A DNA stretch of 64,000 bases, from NCBI GenBank assembly GCA_016125085.1, contig WGMM01000008.1, positions 62,001-126,000 on the forward strand, given 5' to 3'. Made by a program: the position numbers and the translations under genes. Of the stretch, positions 33,576-41,831 are shown one piece after another; position 1 is the stretch's first letter, and every line of letters starts with the position of its first letter. The notes below the pieces were generated by a model. It ran no database searches. It was not told the DNA's origin and worked only from the letters and a program-made list of their open reading frames with translations. The DNA is from a bacterium (GTDB taxonomy: Bacteria; Planctomycetota; Planctomycetia; Isosphaerales; Isosphaeraceae).

Positions 33576-34988
33576 TCACACCTTCGACTTCATCCACTTG
33601 CCGCGCCAGAACTGGACACCGAGCCATAGCCCGCGCAGGTTGAGGTCGACGAGCATGGCGATCCAGGCCCCTTTCAGGCCCCAGCCCAGCCACGATCCAT
33701 CCTCCGGATTGGCCAGCAGGTAGGTGATCGGGATGCGCAGCAGGAACAGGCCCATCATGGCGCTGTAGAAGGGCAGCCTGGTGGCACCTGCGCCGCGGAA
33801 CACGGCTGAGATGACGTTGATCGTCGCCAGCCCTGGCATGGCAAAGGCGACCACGGGCAGCATCGGTGCTCCTTCGGCGATCAATTCCGGCTTGCCGGAG
33901 CCGAGGAAGATCCGGAACATCGGCTCATTGGCGAAAAAAAGCAGAATGCCCATCGCCGCAAGGAGCAGGTTACCCAATGCCCAGCAGTAGTTAGAAGCCT
34001 TCTTCGCCATCTCGGGCCTGTTCGCACCCAGGTACTGGCCCGCGAGAATCCCGGCGGGGGATGCGAAGCCGCCAACCATCAGATAGGAGATCGACTCGCA
34101 CTTGATCGCCACGCCGTGCGCCGCCGTGGAGATCGCGCCGAGGCGATTCACGAGTGCCAGGAACCAGACTTGTCCGAGTATGCCCGCGCTGGTTTCGCCG
34201 AGTGTCGGCAGACTGATACGTACGATTCGTGCCAGCCGGGTGCGTTCGGGCACGAGATTGACCGCCCGCAGCCGAAGCCCCGCCCTGCCCCGGATCAGTG
34301 CCACGACGGAGAGAACTCCGCCGACGCTTTCCCCGATCGCCGTACCCAGAGCCACCCCCGTGATTCCCAGCATCGGCAGCCCACCGAGGCCAACGACCAG
34401 CGCATAACTGAGAAAGACGTTGATCGCATTGACGACGACCATGATCAGTGACCCTGTGCGGGTATCGCCGGCGGCCGCCATACAGGCGTTGCCGACGATT
34501 CGCAGGGCGATCAGCGGCCCCGCTGCGACCACGACCCTAAAGTAGATCGAGGCAGCCTCAGCGGACGGGCCGCTCATGTTCATGCCCGTGACGATCGCCC
34601 CGGCCGTCGACAGCCCGAAGACTTGCACGAAAAAGCCCATCGCGAGCGCGAGGAATATCGACAGGCCAGTGGTGCGGTTCGCTTCGGCGTAATCGCCCGC
34701 CCCGACCCGGTTCGAAACGATGGCCATCGAACCAGATGTGATGACGGCCATGAGACCGCTCAAGAACCAGGAGATATAGGTCGCGATTGTGACCGCGGCC
34801 ACGTCGTCGGAGGTCAGATATCGGCCCGTAATCAGAGTGTCGGAAACGCCCACCAGATACATCAGGGCCTGCTGAATCAGCACGGGGCCGGCCAGCCGAC
34901 GGATGTGGCGCAGCAGTTCGGCGTCGGTCGAATCGGTCTGGAGAGTCGCCGCGGTGTCGTTCACGGTCTCGCTGCTGGTCACGGCCAT
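33576..34988 (-). CDS. MATE family multidrug/cation efflux transporter
   Basis: Integral membrane antiporter of 470 residues with about twelve hydrophobic helices in two pseudo-repeats. Typical positions: LAGPVLIQQALMYLVGVSDTLITGRYL in the first helix region, ISWFLSGLMAVITSGSMAIVSNRVGAGD, and in the second half GFASPAGILAGQYLGANRPEMAKKA, the usual AAxxVGQxxGA-like block. Start chosen at 34988, with AAGGAG three bases and AAGGGG eleven bases upstream. An ATG at 35036 with GAGGA upstream is equally possible and would add 16 residues. It is divergent from folD, sharing a short promoter region. Substrate unknown. Confidence 0.92.
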   Translation of the reverse strand: MAVTSSETVNDTAATLQTDSTDAELLRHIRRLAGPVLIQQALMYLVGVSDTLITGRYLTSDDVAAVTIATYISWFLSGLMAVITSGSMAIVSNRVGAGDYAEANRTTGLSIFLALAMGFFVQVFGLSTAGAIVTGMNMSGPSAEAASIYFRVVVAAGPLIALRIVGNACMAAAGDTRTGSLIMVVVNAINVFLSYALVVGLGGLPMLGITGVALGTAIGESVGGVLSVVALIRGRAGLRLRAVNLVPERTRLARIVRISLPTLGETSAGILGQVWFLALVNRLGAISTAAHGVAIKCESISYLMVGGFASPAGILAGQYLGANRPEMAKKASNYCWALGNLLLAAMGILLFFANEPMFRIFLGSGKPELIAEGAPMLPVVAFAMPGLATINVISAVFRGAGATRLPFYSAMMGLFLLRIPITYLLANPEDGSWLGWGLKGAWIAMLVDLNLRGLWLGVQFWRGKWMKSKV

Positions 34989-35107
34989 CGGCTCCTTCAC
35001 CCCTTGCGGAAATCCTTGGGTTTCCGGGCGGAACATCGTATCATATTTCCTCAGGAACGCTCGTCCGTACATGCCTGAGAATCGCTGGAATTCCGGAAAC
35101 CTCTCTC

Positions 35108-35986
35108 ATGTCCGCAGCCCGTATACTCGACGGAAAAGGCCTGGCCGACAGACTTCGTGCCGAACTCGCGGATGAAGTCGTACGTTGGCGTTCGGCGACG
35201 GGAGTGATGCCAGGGCTGGGCGTGATTCTCGTCGGGTCCGAACCTGCGAGCGCCGTTTACGTCCGTAACAAACGCAAGGCGGCTCAGGCAGCGGGATTTT
35301 CTGACATCATCGTCGAAATGAAAGCCACGGCGACTCAGGACGAAATCGCCGAAGCCATCGACCAGCTCAATGACGATCACACGATTCACGGCATCCTCGT
35401 GCAGCTCCCTCTTCCCCGCCACCTTGACTCCGAATCGCTCCTGCGGCGAATTCGGCCCGACAAGGACGCCGACGGGTTCCATCCGGTCAATATGGGGCTG
35501 CTCGCCCTGGGCACGCCAAGCCTCGTTCCCTGCACTCCGCTGGGCGTTCGCGAACTGCTGATCCGCGAAAAGATCGAAACCAAGGGCAAGCGGGCGGTCG
35601 TCCTGGGCCGTTCGAACATCGTCGGCAAACCGATGGCCCTTCTGCTCATGGCAAAAGGCCCGGGCGGCGACGCCACCGTAACTGTCGCTCACACGGCGTC
35701 CCAGGATCTGCCGGGCCTGTGCCGGGAGGCCGACATTCTCGTCGTGGCGGCTGGTCAGCCCGAGCTTGTCAAAGGCTCCTGGATCAAGCCCGGGGCAGTC
35801 GTGATCGATGTCGGTATCCACCGCCGTGCAGACGGCACGCTTTGCGGCGATGTCGATTTTGTGGAAGCATCGCAAGTGGCATCCGCGATCACGCCCGTCC
35901 CCGGCGGCGTAGGCCCGCTGACGGTGGCGATGTTGCTGCGGAACACTTTCGAAGCGGCAAAAAAACTCGTCGAGCCGAATCGCTGA
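35108..35986 (+). CDS. folD: Methylenetetrahydrofolate dehydrogenase / cyclohydrolase
   Basis: Bifunctional enzyme interconverting methylene-, methenyl- and 10-formyl-tetrahydrofolate. The 292 residues match the family length. Visible signatures are PGLGVILVGSEPASAVYVRNKRKAAQAAGF (catalytic Lys in the YVxxKxK block), HGILVQLPLPRHLD, RPDKDADGFHPVNMG, PCTPLGVRELL, VVLGRSNIVGKPMALLLM and the C-terminal PVPGGVGPLTVAMLLRNT. It stands alone, converging with the next gene 17 bases downstream. Together with thyX and pabBC in the window it belongs to the folate one-carbon pool, but there is no operon link. Confidence 0.97.
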   Translation: MSAARILDGKGLADRLRAELADEVVRWRSATGVMPGLGVILVGSEPASAVYVRNKRKAAQAAGFSDIIVEMKATATQDEIAEAIDQLNDDHTIHGILVQLPLPRHLDSESLLRRIRPDKDADGFHPVNMGLLALGTPSLVPCTPLGVRELLIREKIETKGKRAVVLGRSNIVGKPMALLLMAKGPGGDATVTVAHTASQDLPGLCREADILVVAAGQPELVKGSWIKPGAVVIDVGIHRRADGTLCGDVDFVEASQVASAITPVPGGVGPLTVAMLLRNTFEAAKKLVEPNR

Positions 35987-36002
35987 CGCACCCGTTCACA
36001 GG

Positions 36003-36467
36003 TTAAGGGTTTCGCTCTTCCTCCATCAGGGAAATGCAGGCGACGCAGAGAAAGACTTGTCCAGGGCTGACTCCCGCCCTTTCGGCGATCAGCGGGGCAA
36101 CGACTTCGAGCTTCTCGCCGTCGTTGAGCCGTGCCGCCAGATCGTTCCAGTGCGGTTTGATCCGATTCCAGGCCTCTTCGTCGAACTCCGGGCGTACGGA
36201 ATTGTCAGGCACGGAAGCCTGACCGAGGCAGAGCATATAACGCACGGTATTGTTCACGATCAGGAAAGGCGTCACAAAAAAGGAGATCGTGCTCCACCAG
36301 CCCAGACAGAACGTCTTCGAGGTCATCGACCAGAAATAACTTCTCAGGCAGCTTCTGCAGAGATACGCCTGAAGCGTTTTCGTTCTGTAAACGATAAGAT
36401 AACCTTGAATTTCGTGGAACGACACGTAACGGGTCTCCGCTTCGACACCGCAGGACTGGCAAATCAT
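36003..36467 (-). CDS. Small membrane protein with zinc-ribbon-like cysteines
   Basis: A 154-residue protein of unknown function. Start chosen at 36467 because GGAG lies eight bases upstream. The N-terminus starts with CQSCGVE and a second CRSC pair follows about 40 residues later, together a possible zinc ribbon. Next come one or two hydrophobic stretches (WWSTISFFVTPFLIVNN). The C-terminal 80 residues are soluble (FDEEAWNRIKPHWNDLAARLN, AGVSPGQVFLCVACISL) and contain a further Cys pair near the end. The pattern is that of small planctomycete membrane proteins seen next to unrelated genes. Base composition is slightly lower in GC than folD. Confidence 0.7.
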   Translation of the reverse strand: MICQSCGVEAETRYVSFHEIQGYLIVYRTKTLQAYLCRSCLRSYFWSMTSKTFCLGWWSTISFFVTPFLIVNNTVRYMLCLGQASVPDNSVRPEFDEEAWNRIKPHWNDLAARLNDGEKLEVVAPLIAERAGVSPGQVFLCVACISLMEEERNP

Positions 36468-36905
36468 GATGAGAACTCCGCATTCGGATTCGGAAAAGCC
36501 TGTGATCGAACGATGCACAAGCCGGGAAAGAAGCGATTCGAGATTCCTGCCAGTTTTCGTCAGAAAGCGTTCCTGATTCGACCTATTTACGGAAATCGGA
36601 ACGTGTATGAGGTTCAAGCTTGACTCGCAAGTCAGCCGAAGTCAATCGCCCGCTGCGATCGTCGTTCTGATACGGAATCGATCGAATGTCCGGATGAGGC
36701 GCAAATCGATTCATTGATTTTTTATCCTGGCTGAAAAAGAAATCGTATTCATCCGGAACGATGTCATACCAGGTTCGAATTCGACGATTGGTCTTGCCGA
36801 AACAGACCTGCCGGCATGATACTATTGGGATCAGTAGCCTCCACGAAATCGAATGATTTATGGAAGCTCGGCTCGAATCGAACAGAATGACGGAATGATC
36901 GATCC
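36468..36905. other. Divergent intergenic region, no gene seen
   Basis: About 440 bases between two divergent starts. It is more AT-rich than the flanking genes. A weak promoter-like pair upstream of the 36906 gene is TTGCCG (near 36788) with an extended -10 TGATACTAT about 20 bases on; the spacing is too long to be convincing. I see no RNA gene or repeat here. Confidence 0.4.
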
Positions 36906-37286
36906 ATGAATTCGAACGGTGCTCAGGACTGGCGGGCTGTCGCGATCATCGCGGCGGGTGGCGAACGTTTGTTGTGTCTCGGCGAATCGGCCTCACAGGT
37001 CCGGGCCGCTTACACGGGTGCCTGGTCGGAAGTCATTCGCGACGAAGACCGCCCGACGGTCAAGCAGATCAGTCTGCAAAAATGGACGGGCAAAGTCTGG
37101 CAGGGCCAATGGGAACACGACTCCTGGCTGAACCTGCCGACGGGCCGCGCCGCGAAATCCGCAGCCGTCGACGATCCTGACGCTGAGGTCGACGCCGACG
37201 ACGCCGTCATCGACGAAGAAACGATCGCCGATGCCCAGGAAATGGCCGATCGCGGCATCGAAGAAGTCGACGAAGAAGACGTCTGA
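36906..37286 (+). CDS. Small acidic hypothetical protein
   Basis: A 126-residue cytoplasmic protein. The first 85 residues form a compact beta-rich domain (WRAVAIIAAGGERLLCLGES, QISLQKWTGKVWQGQWEHDSWL). The last 40 are extremely acidic (DDPDAEVDADDAVIDEETIAD and EEVDEEDV). I do not recognise a family. A strong hairpin-T-tract terminator at 37352-37391 follows, so it is probably a single-gene transcript. The acidic tail could mimic nucleic acid or bind cations, but nothing shows it. Confidence 0.7.
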   Translation: MNSNGAQDWRAVAIIAAGGERLLCLGESASQVRAAYTGAWSEVIRDEDRPTVKQISLQKWTGKVWQGQWEHDSWLNLPTGRAAKSAAVDDPDAEVDADDAVIDEETIADAQEMADRGIEEVDEEDV

Positions 37287-37351
37287 ACCTCTCCTGAATC
37301 AGGCTGATTCGAAGCTACGGTTCGGATCGATACGAATCGAATCACTTAATG

Positions 37352-37391
37352 CCTGACGTAAGTTCCATGATCTTGCGTCAGGTAAGTTTTT
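37352..37391. terminator. Bidirectional terminator between convergent genes
   Basis: Arms CCTGACGTAAG (37352-37362) and CTTGCGTCAGG (37372-37382), with one T:G wobble, around a nine-base loop. On the plus strand TAAGTTTTT follows (T tract 37387-37391). The minus-strand nif3-like gene ends inside the right arm, at 37378, so one element serves the ends of both convergent genes. Confidence 0.75.
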
Positions 37392-38505
37392 CCAGATTGA
37401 TCAGAGGTTCTTTTTCCGATCGAGCGGCCCAGACACGAAGTTCGCCCGCCGCTGAACGGATCACTTCCGCCATGAGTTCCATCGACATCCGCTCGCTGGC
37501 GTGATGACCGACCAGGATCGTTGTGAGGCCGGCCTGAGCCGCCTTGCAAATGGTGTGATAGCGTAGTTCGCCGCTGACGAGCACTCTCGCTCCTGAAGCC
37601 AGGGCGCCGTCGACGAGATCGTCGCCGGCTCCACATGCGATAGCCACCTGGCCGGCAAGAGAATCGGGCGTTACTCCTTCGGCAAGCGCGACCTGGACAG
37701 CCGCAGAAGTCAGACCATCCTGCGCAAGCTTCGCGACCTGGCGGATTGATGACTCATCGGCCCTCCCGATTCGGCCGACACCTTCGTTCGATCGCAGGGC
37801 GACATCGAGAAGCGGGTAAACGTCGACCGCCGGCTCTTCGTACATGTGCGCAGCCCGGATCGCGGCCATCACTCCTGCACGCTGCGATTTTCGGCAGATG
37901 ATCTCAAGCCGCCGTTCGGCCGCTTCCTCACGCCGGCCGGGCTGACCGATCGTCGGATTCGTGCCTTCATTACCGCGGAATGTGCCATGGCCCGGGTGAG
38001 AGAAGCTGCATTCGTCATAAAGCCCGATGTGACCGGCCCCGGCTTCGAACGCGGCCTGACGCACAGCTTCCAGATTTTCGTCAGGTACGAAGATGACGAA
38101 CTTCACGCATTCCGGCCCTTGCGCCGGCTGCATGGGTTCGATATCTTTCAGTCCCAGAACGCGCGCGATGCACTCATTCGCACCGCCCTGGGCACTATCC
38201 CAGCCTGTGTGATGACTGACGACAGCGATACCGGCGCGGGCGAGCGTCCAGACGACATCCGCCCCCGCGACATCGGCCCGGATGGCCTTGGCCCCACGGA
38301 ACAGGATCGGGTGATGCGTCACGACGACGTCGGCCCCTTCCGAAACGGCCTCCCTGGCCACTTCCGGGGTAATGGTCAGGCAAGTCATGCACGCGCGGAC
38401 GTCTGCCGCAGGATCACCCAGGAGCAGGCCGACGTTATCCCACGATTCGGCCAGCCGTAGAGGTGCGATCCGGTCAAGAATTCGTAGAAAGTCCAGGAGT
38501 TTCAT
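37378..38505 (-). CDS. Nif3-like dinuclear metal centre protein (YbgI/YqfO family)
   Basis: A 375-residue member of the Nif3 family, which forms hexameric rings with a dinuclear metal site; often annotated as GTP cyclohydrolase I type 2, though the role is unsettled. N-terminal LRLAESWDNVGLLLGDP, VVTHHPILFRGAKAI and VVSHHTGWDSAQGG supply metal ligands. The last ligands lie in ILVGHHASERMSMELM near the C-terminus. An inserted domain of about 110-220 residues, including ECVKFVIFVPDENLEAVRQAAFEAGAG, is the extra domain of the YqfO type. It ends within the terminator hairpin. The pab genes follow it upstream on the same strand. Confidence 0.88.
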   Translation of the reverse strand: MKLLDFLRILDRIAPLRLAESWDNVGLLLGDPAADVRACMTCLTITPEVAREAVSEGADVVVTHHPILFRGAKAIRADVAGADVVWTLARAGIAVVSHHTGWDSAQGGANECIARVLGLKDIEPMQPAQGPECVKFVIFVPDENLEAVRQAAFEAGAGHIGLYDECSFSHPGHGTFRGNEGTNPTIGQPGRREEAAERRLEIICRKSQRAGVMAAIRAAHMYEEPAVDVYPLLDVALRSNEGVGRIGRADESSIRQVAKLAQDGLTSAAVQVALAEGVTPDSLAGQVAIACGAGDDLVDGALASGARVLVSGELRYHTICKAAQAGLTTILVGHHASERMSMELMAEVIRSAAGELRVWAARSEKEPLINLEKLT

Positions 38506-38517
38506 CTGCCGGAATCC

Positions 38518-39351
38518 TCAAAACCATTCCGAACGCCACAATGTCCGAATTGACGTAAAACCTGGCCCGGCCAAGTCGTAGCGATTGTCACGCCATGACG
38601 ATACGCTCATCGGGCCTCGGACAGCGTTGGCCAGAATCACTTCGTCCGCCCCGGCCAGGATTTCGGGCGTGATGATGCGCCGAGTCAGCCCGGGCTGTCC
38701 CGGTTCGTTCAGCAGCCGCTCGATCGCCCCGGCGGCGACGCTCGCGAGCATTGGCCCGTTCGCCGGGGGTGCGAACCACTTGCCACTCACGACAAGAAAC
38801 AGGGCCGAACGGGCCGATTCCCAGATCGCTCCTGCTTGATCCTGTGACAATGCGTCGTCGGCTCCGCTGGCGGCGGCTCGCTCATGGGCCAGCCTGCGAG
38901 CCCAGTAATTGAGCGATTTGTGCCGGACCAGAGTGTCACGATTGTCTACGGGCCAGAAGTCGTCAGCAAGCTTCAACCCTTCGATATTCATGGGTTCGAG
39001 CGGGGTGGCAACGACGTAAGTCTCGCCCGCGGAATCCGCTGTACCGCCTGTCAGCACCAGCCTCAATCGGCATGAAGCCTGTTCCAGACCGTTCGCCCGA
39101 ATCAGAGAAGCGAAATCAGCCGGGCCGGGCAGTCGTGATTCATCGAGAACAAGACCGAGAGCCGCCGCCGAACCCACGAGCCTGCGATGATGCCAGGGCC
39201 AGAGCGGCACTTTCGAGTTCTGGCCACGCATCGTTTCGAATAGCCCCAGTCCGTGTTCGAAGCCCCTGTCAGTCGCGGGGATGAAAATTTCGGATAATGG
39301 ACTTAAATCACCCCGATGCCAGGCGATGCGTTCGGAAGGCATCTGGCTCAT
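38518..39351 (-). CDS. pabC: Aminotransferase class IV, probable aminodeoxychorismate lyase
   Basis: PLP enzyme of the branched-chain aminotransferase/PabC family. It probably converts 4-amino-4-deoxychorismate to p-aminobenzoate, inferred from its overlap with pabB. The 277 residues show FIPATDRGFEHGLGLFETMRG near the N-terminus, CRLRLVLTGG, the PLP-lysine region LVRHKSLNYWARRLAHE, and EVILANAVRGPMSV, resembling the FLTNA/S-V-x-G PLP-phosphate block. Its start and the pabB stop share ATGA, so the two are coupled. The nif3-like gene begins 12 bases downstream. Confidence 0.87.
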   Translation of the reverse strand: MSQMPSERIAWHRGDLSPLSEIFIPATDRGFEHGLGLFETMRGQNSKVPLWPWHHRRLVGSAAALGLVLDESRLPGPADFASLIRANGLEQASCRLRLVLTGGTADSAGETYVVATPLEPMNIEGLKLADDFWPVDNRDTLVRHKSLNYWARRLAHERAAASGADDALSQDQAGAIWESARSALFLVVSGKWFAPPANGPMLASVAAGAIERLLNEPGQPGLTRRIITPEILAGADEVILANAVRGPMSVSSWRDNRYDLAGPGFTSIRTLWRSEWF

Positions 39352-40883
39352 GAAGCGGAAGTCTCCAGGGCCTGACGCATGCCGACAGCTTTCGTCATCG
39401 TTTCTTCGTATTCCGCGACCGGTTCGCTGTCCGCCACGATTCCGCCGCCTACTTGAAACGAATAGGTCGTACCCGATTTGAGAATCGTGCGGATCGGAAT
39501 ATTCCAGGCCGATCGGCCGTCCGCACCGATATAACCGACGGCACCTGTGTAGATTCCGCGGCGATGCGATTCCAGTTCTTCGATAATCTCCATCGCCCGG
39601 ATTTTCGGAGCACCGGTGATCGACCCGCCGGGGAACATTGCGACCATCAAGTCCAGATCGTCGCAGTCGGGCCGGAGCCTTCCCTCGATTTCAGCGACCA
39701 GATGATGCACCTGGGCGTAACTTTCCAGAACCATCGCCTGATTGACCTGAACGGAACCGAACCGGCACACTCTGCCCAGGTCGTTACGTTCGAGATCCAC
39801 GATCATTGTCAGTTCGGCCCGGTCCTTCGCGCTGGCGAGCAATTCGGCACGCTGGGTGGCGTCAGCTTCGGGTGTCGCTCCGCGCGGACGAGTCCCCTTG
39901 ATCGGCCGGGTGACGACCCTGTCACCTTCGATCCGGTAGAACCATTCCGGGCTCGAGCAGACCATTGCCTGGTCAGCCTGACGAGCGTAGGCCGCGAAAG
40001 GAGCTGGGCTGATCGTCGCCAGGTGATCGTGCAGGGCCAGAGGATCGTCCGTACTGACGCACTCGAAGCGGTGCGTGAAGTTGGCCTGAAATATATCGCC
40101 GGCTCGGATGTAATCGAGTACGCGATCGATACGCTCGATATACCTGTCCCTGCTCAACACGGCCTGAACCTTCGCACCTCGCCAGGGGCGAAGAACATCG
40201 TCTATCACAGCGTCAAGCCGGGATGTCCAGAGATCGATCCGCTCCCTGGCCGTGTAAGCGGAAAGGCCTGGAAATTCGCGGGCGACAAGCCATGCCCGCT
40301 GATGCTTGTGATCCCATACGGCGAATGTGTCGTAAACCGCCAGGCGGATATCGTCCCACCTCTCGGTGTCCGGCAGCTGGTTCGGAAGATTTTCGAGTGA
40401 TCGGCCCAGGTCGTAACTCAGCCAGCCGATCGCGCCACCGGCGAACGGGCCAGGAATGTCGACTTCGGATTCGGAAACGCCGGGTTGACGAAACCGCCCA
40501 ATCCACGGGCGGAGGACGTCCAGAAAGGTCAAATCGTTCGCATGCCTGTTCCGTAAATGAACAACCGGCTGTTCGCGAATGACTCCGGACGCGTCGGCGA
40601 CTGTCGCCCGTTCATCTTTGAATACGAAGGTCGAAACAGGTTCCGCCGCGAAGATCGACCATCGGCTGGAAGCCGGATCAGGACGCGTGCTTTCCAGCAG
40701 AAAGGGCTGATCCGCCAGACCGAAACCGAGGCGAAGCGTACGAACGTCCGCCGCAAGCGGCTCGACGATCGTTTCCGGGGCACACGCCAGAACGCTCGCG
40801 GAACCGTGGCCGGTGGTCGTCGGCATCTTTTTCCGGAGCGAATGGTCTGTTCGGACAGGGTCGATGGCTCGTTCATCCTTCAT
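39348..40883 (-). CDS. pabB: Aminodeoxychorismate synthase component I
   Basis: Aminates chorismate to 4-amino-4-deoxychorismate for folate. The 511 residues match the chorismate-binding family: SRWSIFAAEP and GPFAGGAIGWLSYDLGRSLE in the N-terminal half. The catalytic half has IRAGDIFQANFTHRF, VVTRPIKGTRPRG (the Lys in PIKGT distinguishes PabB from anthranilate synthase PIAGT), LTMIVDLERNDLGRVCR, VHHLVAEIEG, MFPGGSITGAPKIRAMEIIEELE and RGIYTGAVGYIG. Start chosen at 40883 (GGAAG upstream); a Met at 40826 is possible. No pabA glutaminase is adjacent; it must be elsewhere. Confidence 0.93.
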   Translation of the reverse strand: MKDERAIDPVRTDHSLRKKMPTTTGHGSASVLACAPETIVEPLAADVRTLRLGFGLADQPFLLESTRPDPASSRWSIFAAEPVSTFVFKDERATVADASGVIREQPVVHLRNRHANDLTFLDVLRPWIGRFRQPGVSESEVDIPGPFAGGAIGWLSYDLGRSLENLPNQLPDTERWDDIRLAVYDTFAVWDHKHQRAWLVAREFPGLSAYTARERIDLWTSRLDAVIDDVLRPWRGAKVQAVLSRDRYIERIDRVLDYIRAGDIFQANFTHRFECVSTDDPLALHDHLATISPAPFAAYARQADQAMVCSSPEWFYRIEGDRVVTRPIKGTRPRGATPEADATQRAELLASAKDRAELTMIVDLERNDLGRVCRFGSVQVNQAMVLESYAQVHHLVAEIEGRLRPDCDDLDLMVAMFPGGSITGAPKIRAMEIIEELESHRRGIYTGAVGYIGADGRSAWNIPIRTILKSGTTYSFQVGGGIVADSEPVAEYEETMTKAVGMRQALETSAS

Positions 40884-41050
40884 GCATTGGCACTTCCGGC
40901 GTCTCTCTCGCATTCTAGGCCGCTGCGTCCGTTTCGGCTACGCGCGGGGCCCGCAGTTCCTATAATGATCGGAAGCCGAAGTGCGGTTTCGGGCGGAAAT
41001 CACCTGCCTTGCAGGCCGCCCGGTTGGGCAGATAACGGAGCGAACTGGCT

Positions 41051-41818
41051 GTGACGCGCAAAAATCTGGCTTTGCGAATTTCCCCTGGCCTCGACCTGCG
41101 TGACGCCATTCGGTCGATCGCCGAGTGGGGCCTGGGTGCGATGGCCTTCGAAGCGATCGGCCCGCTTGCCCCCCGTGAACTGAGCCGTACCGGTCGCCGC
41201 GAAATCCGCGCGCTTCTGAATTCAGGAGGGATCGCGCTGGAAGCCGTCGCTCTGCCGATGCGCAGGTCGATCGCCGAGATCGACCAGTGGGACGACCGCG
41301 TCGGGCGAATGAAATCCGCTATGGAAATGGCATACGAACTGGGTACTCGGCGTGTTTGCCTGTCGCCCGGAGCCGTACCGGCAGACGAGATCCGCCGTAG
41401 CCTGTTCCAGGACCACTTGCGGGAACTGGCCAATGCCGCGGAAAAGCATGGAGTGATCCTGACTTGCGAAGTCGGCCTGGAGCCGTTCGCTGCCCTCATC
41501 GAATCGATCCGGGCCGCCTCGCACCCGAATCTTGCCGTCAGTCTGGACCCCGGCCGGCTTGTCGTTTCAGGGCAGGATTTCGTCTCGTCCGCCGAGTCTG
41601 CCTACGATCTGCTCGGACTGGTTTACGCGACCGATCCCGAATTCCAGGGGCTTGGTTTGTCACGTCGCGGCCTGGCGATCGATTGGGAAAGGCTCGGCGA
41701 GACGCTCGAAGAAATCGGTTACCGGGGCCGAATGACGATCTGGCCCGACGCCACATCGGACTTTCTTGCCGTGGTGCCCGAAATGGGCCGCAGGCTGAAA
41801 GTGACGCCCAGGTTCTGA
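41051..41818 (+). CDS. TIM-barrel sugar phosphate isomerase/epimerase-like protein
   Basis: A 255-residue member of the xylose-isomerase-like TIM barrel family (AP endonuclease 2 superfamily). The GTG start at 41051 gives NLALRISPGLDLRDAIRSIAEWGLGAMAFE. Barrel features include GTRRVCLSPGAVP, ILTCEVGLEPFAAL (Glu, metal ligand type) and LAVSLDPGRLVVSG (Asp ligand), then WERLGETLEEIGYRGRMTI near the end. Substrate cannot be told. A perfect TATAAT at 40961-40966, without a clear -35, lies 85 bases upstream. It converges with the phosphodiesterase gene 14 bases downstream. Confidence 0.8.
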   Translation: MTRKNLALRISPGLDLRDAIRSIAEWGLGAMAFEAIGPLAPRELSRTGRREIRALLNSGGIALEAVALPMRRSIAEIDQWDDRVGRMKSAMEMAYELGTRRVCLSPGAVPADEIRRSLFQDHLRELANAAEKHGVILTCEVGLEPFAALIESIRAASHPNLAVSLDPGRLVVSGQDFVSSAESAYDLLGLVYATDPEFQGLGLSRRGLAIDWERLGETLEEIGYRGRMTIWPDATSDFLAVVPEMGRRLKVTPRF

Positions 41819-41831
41819 AGTCCCGGCCCGC

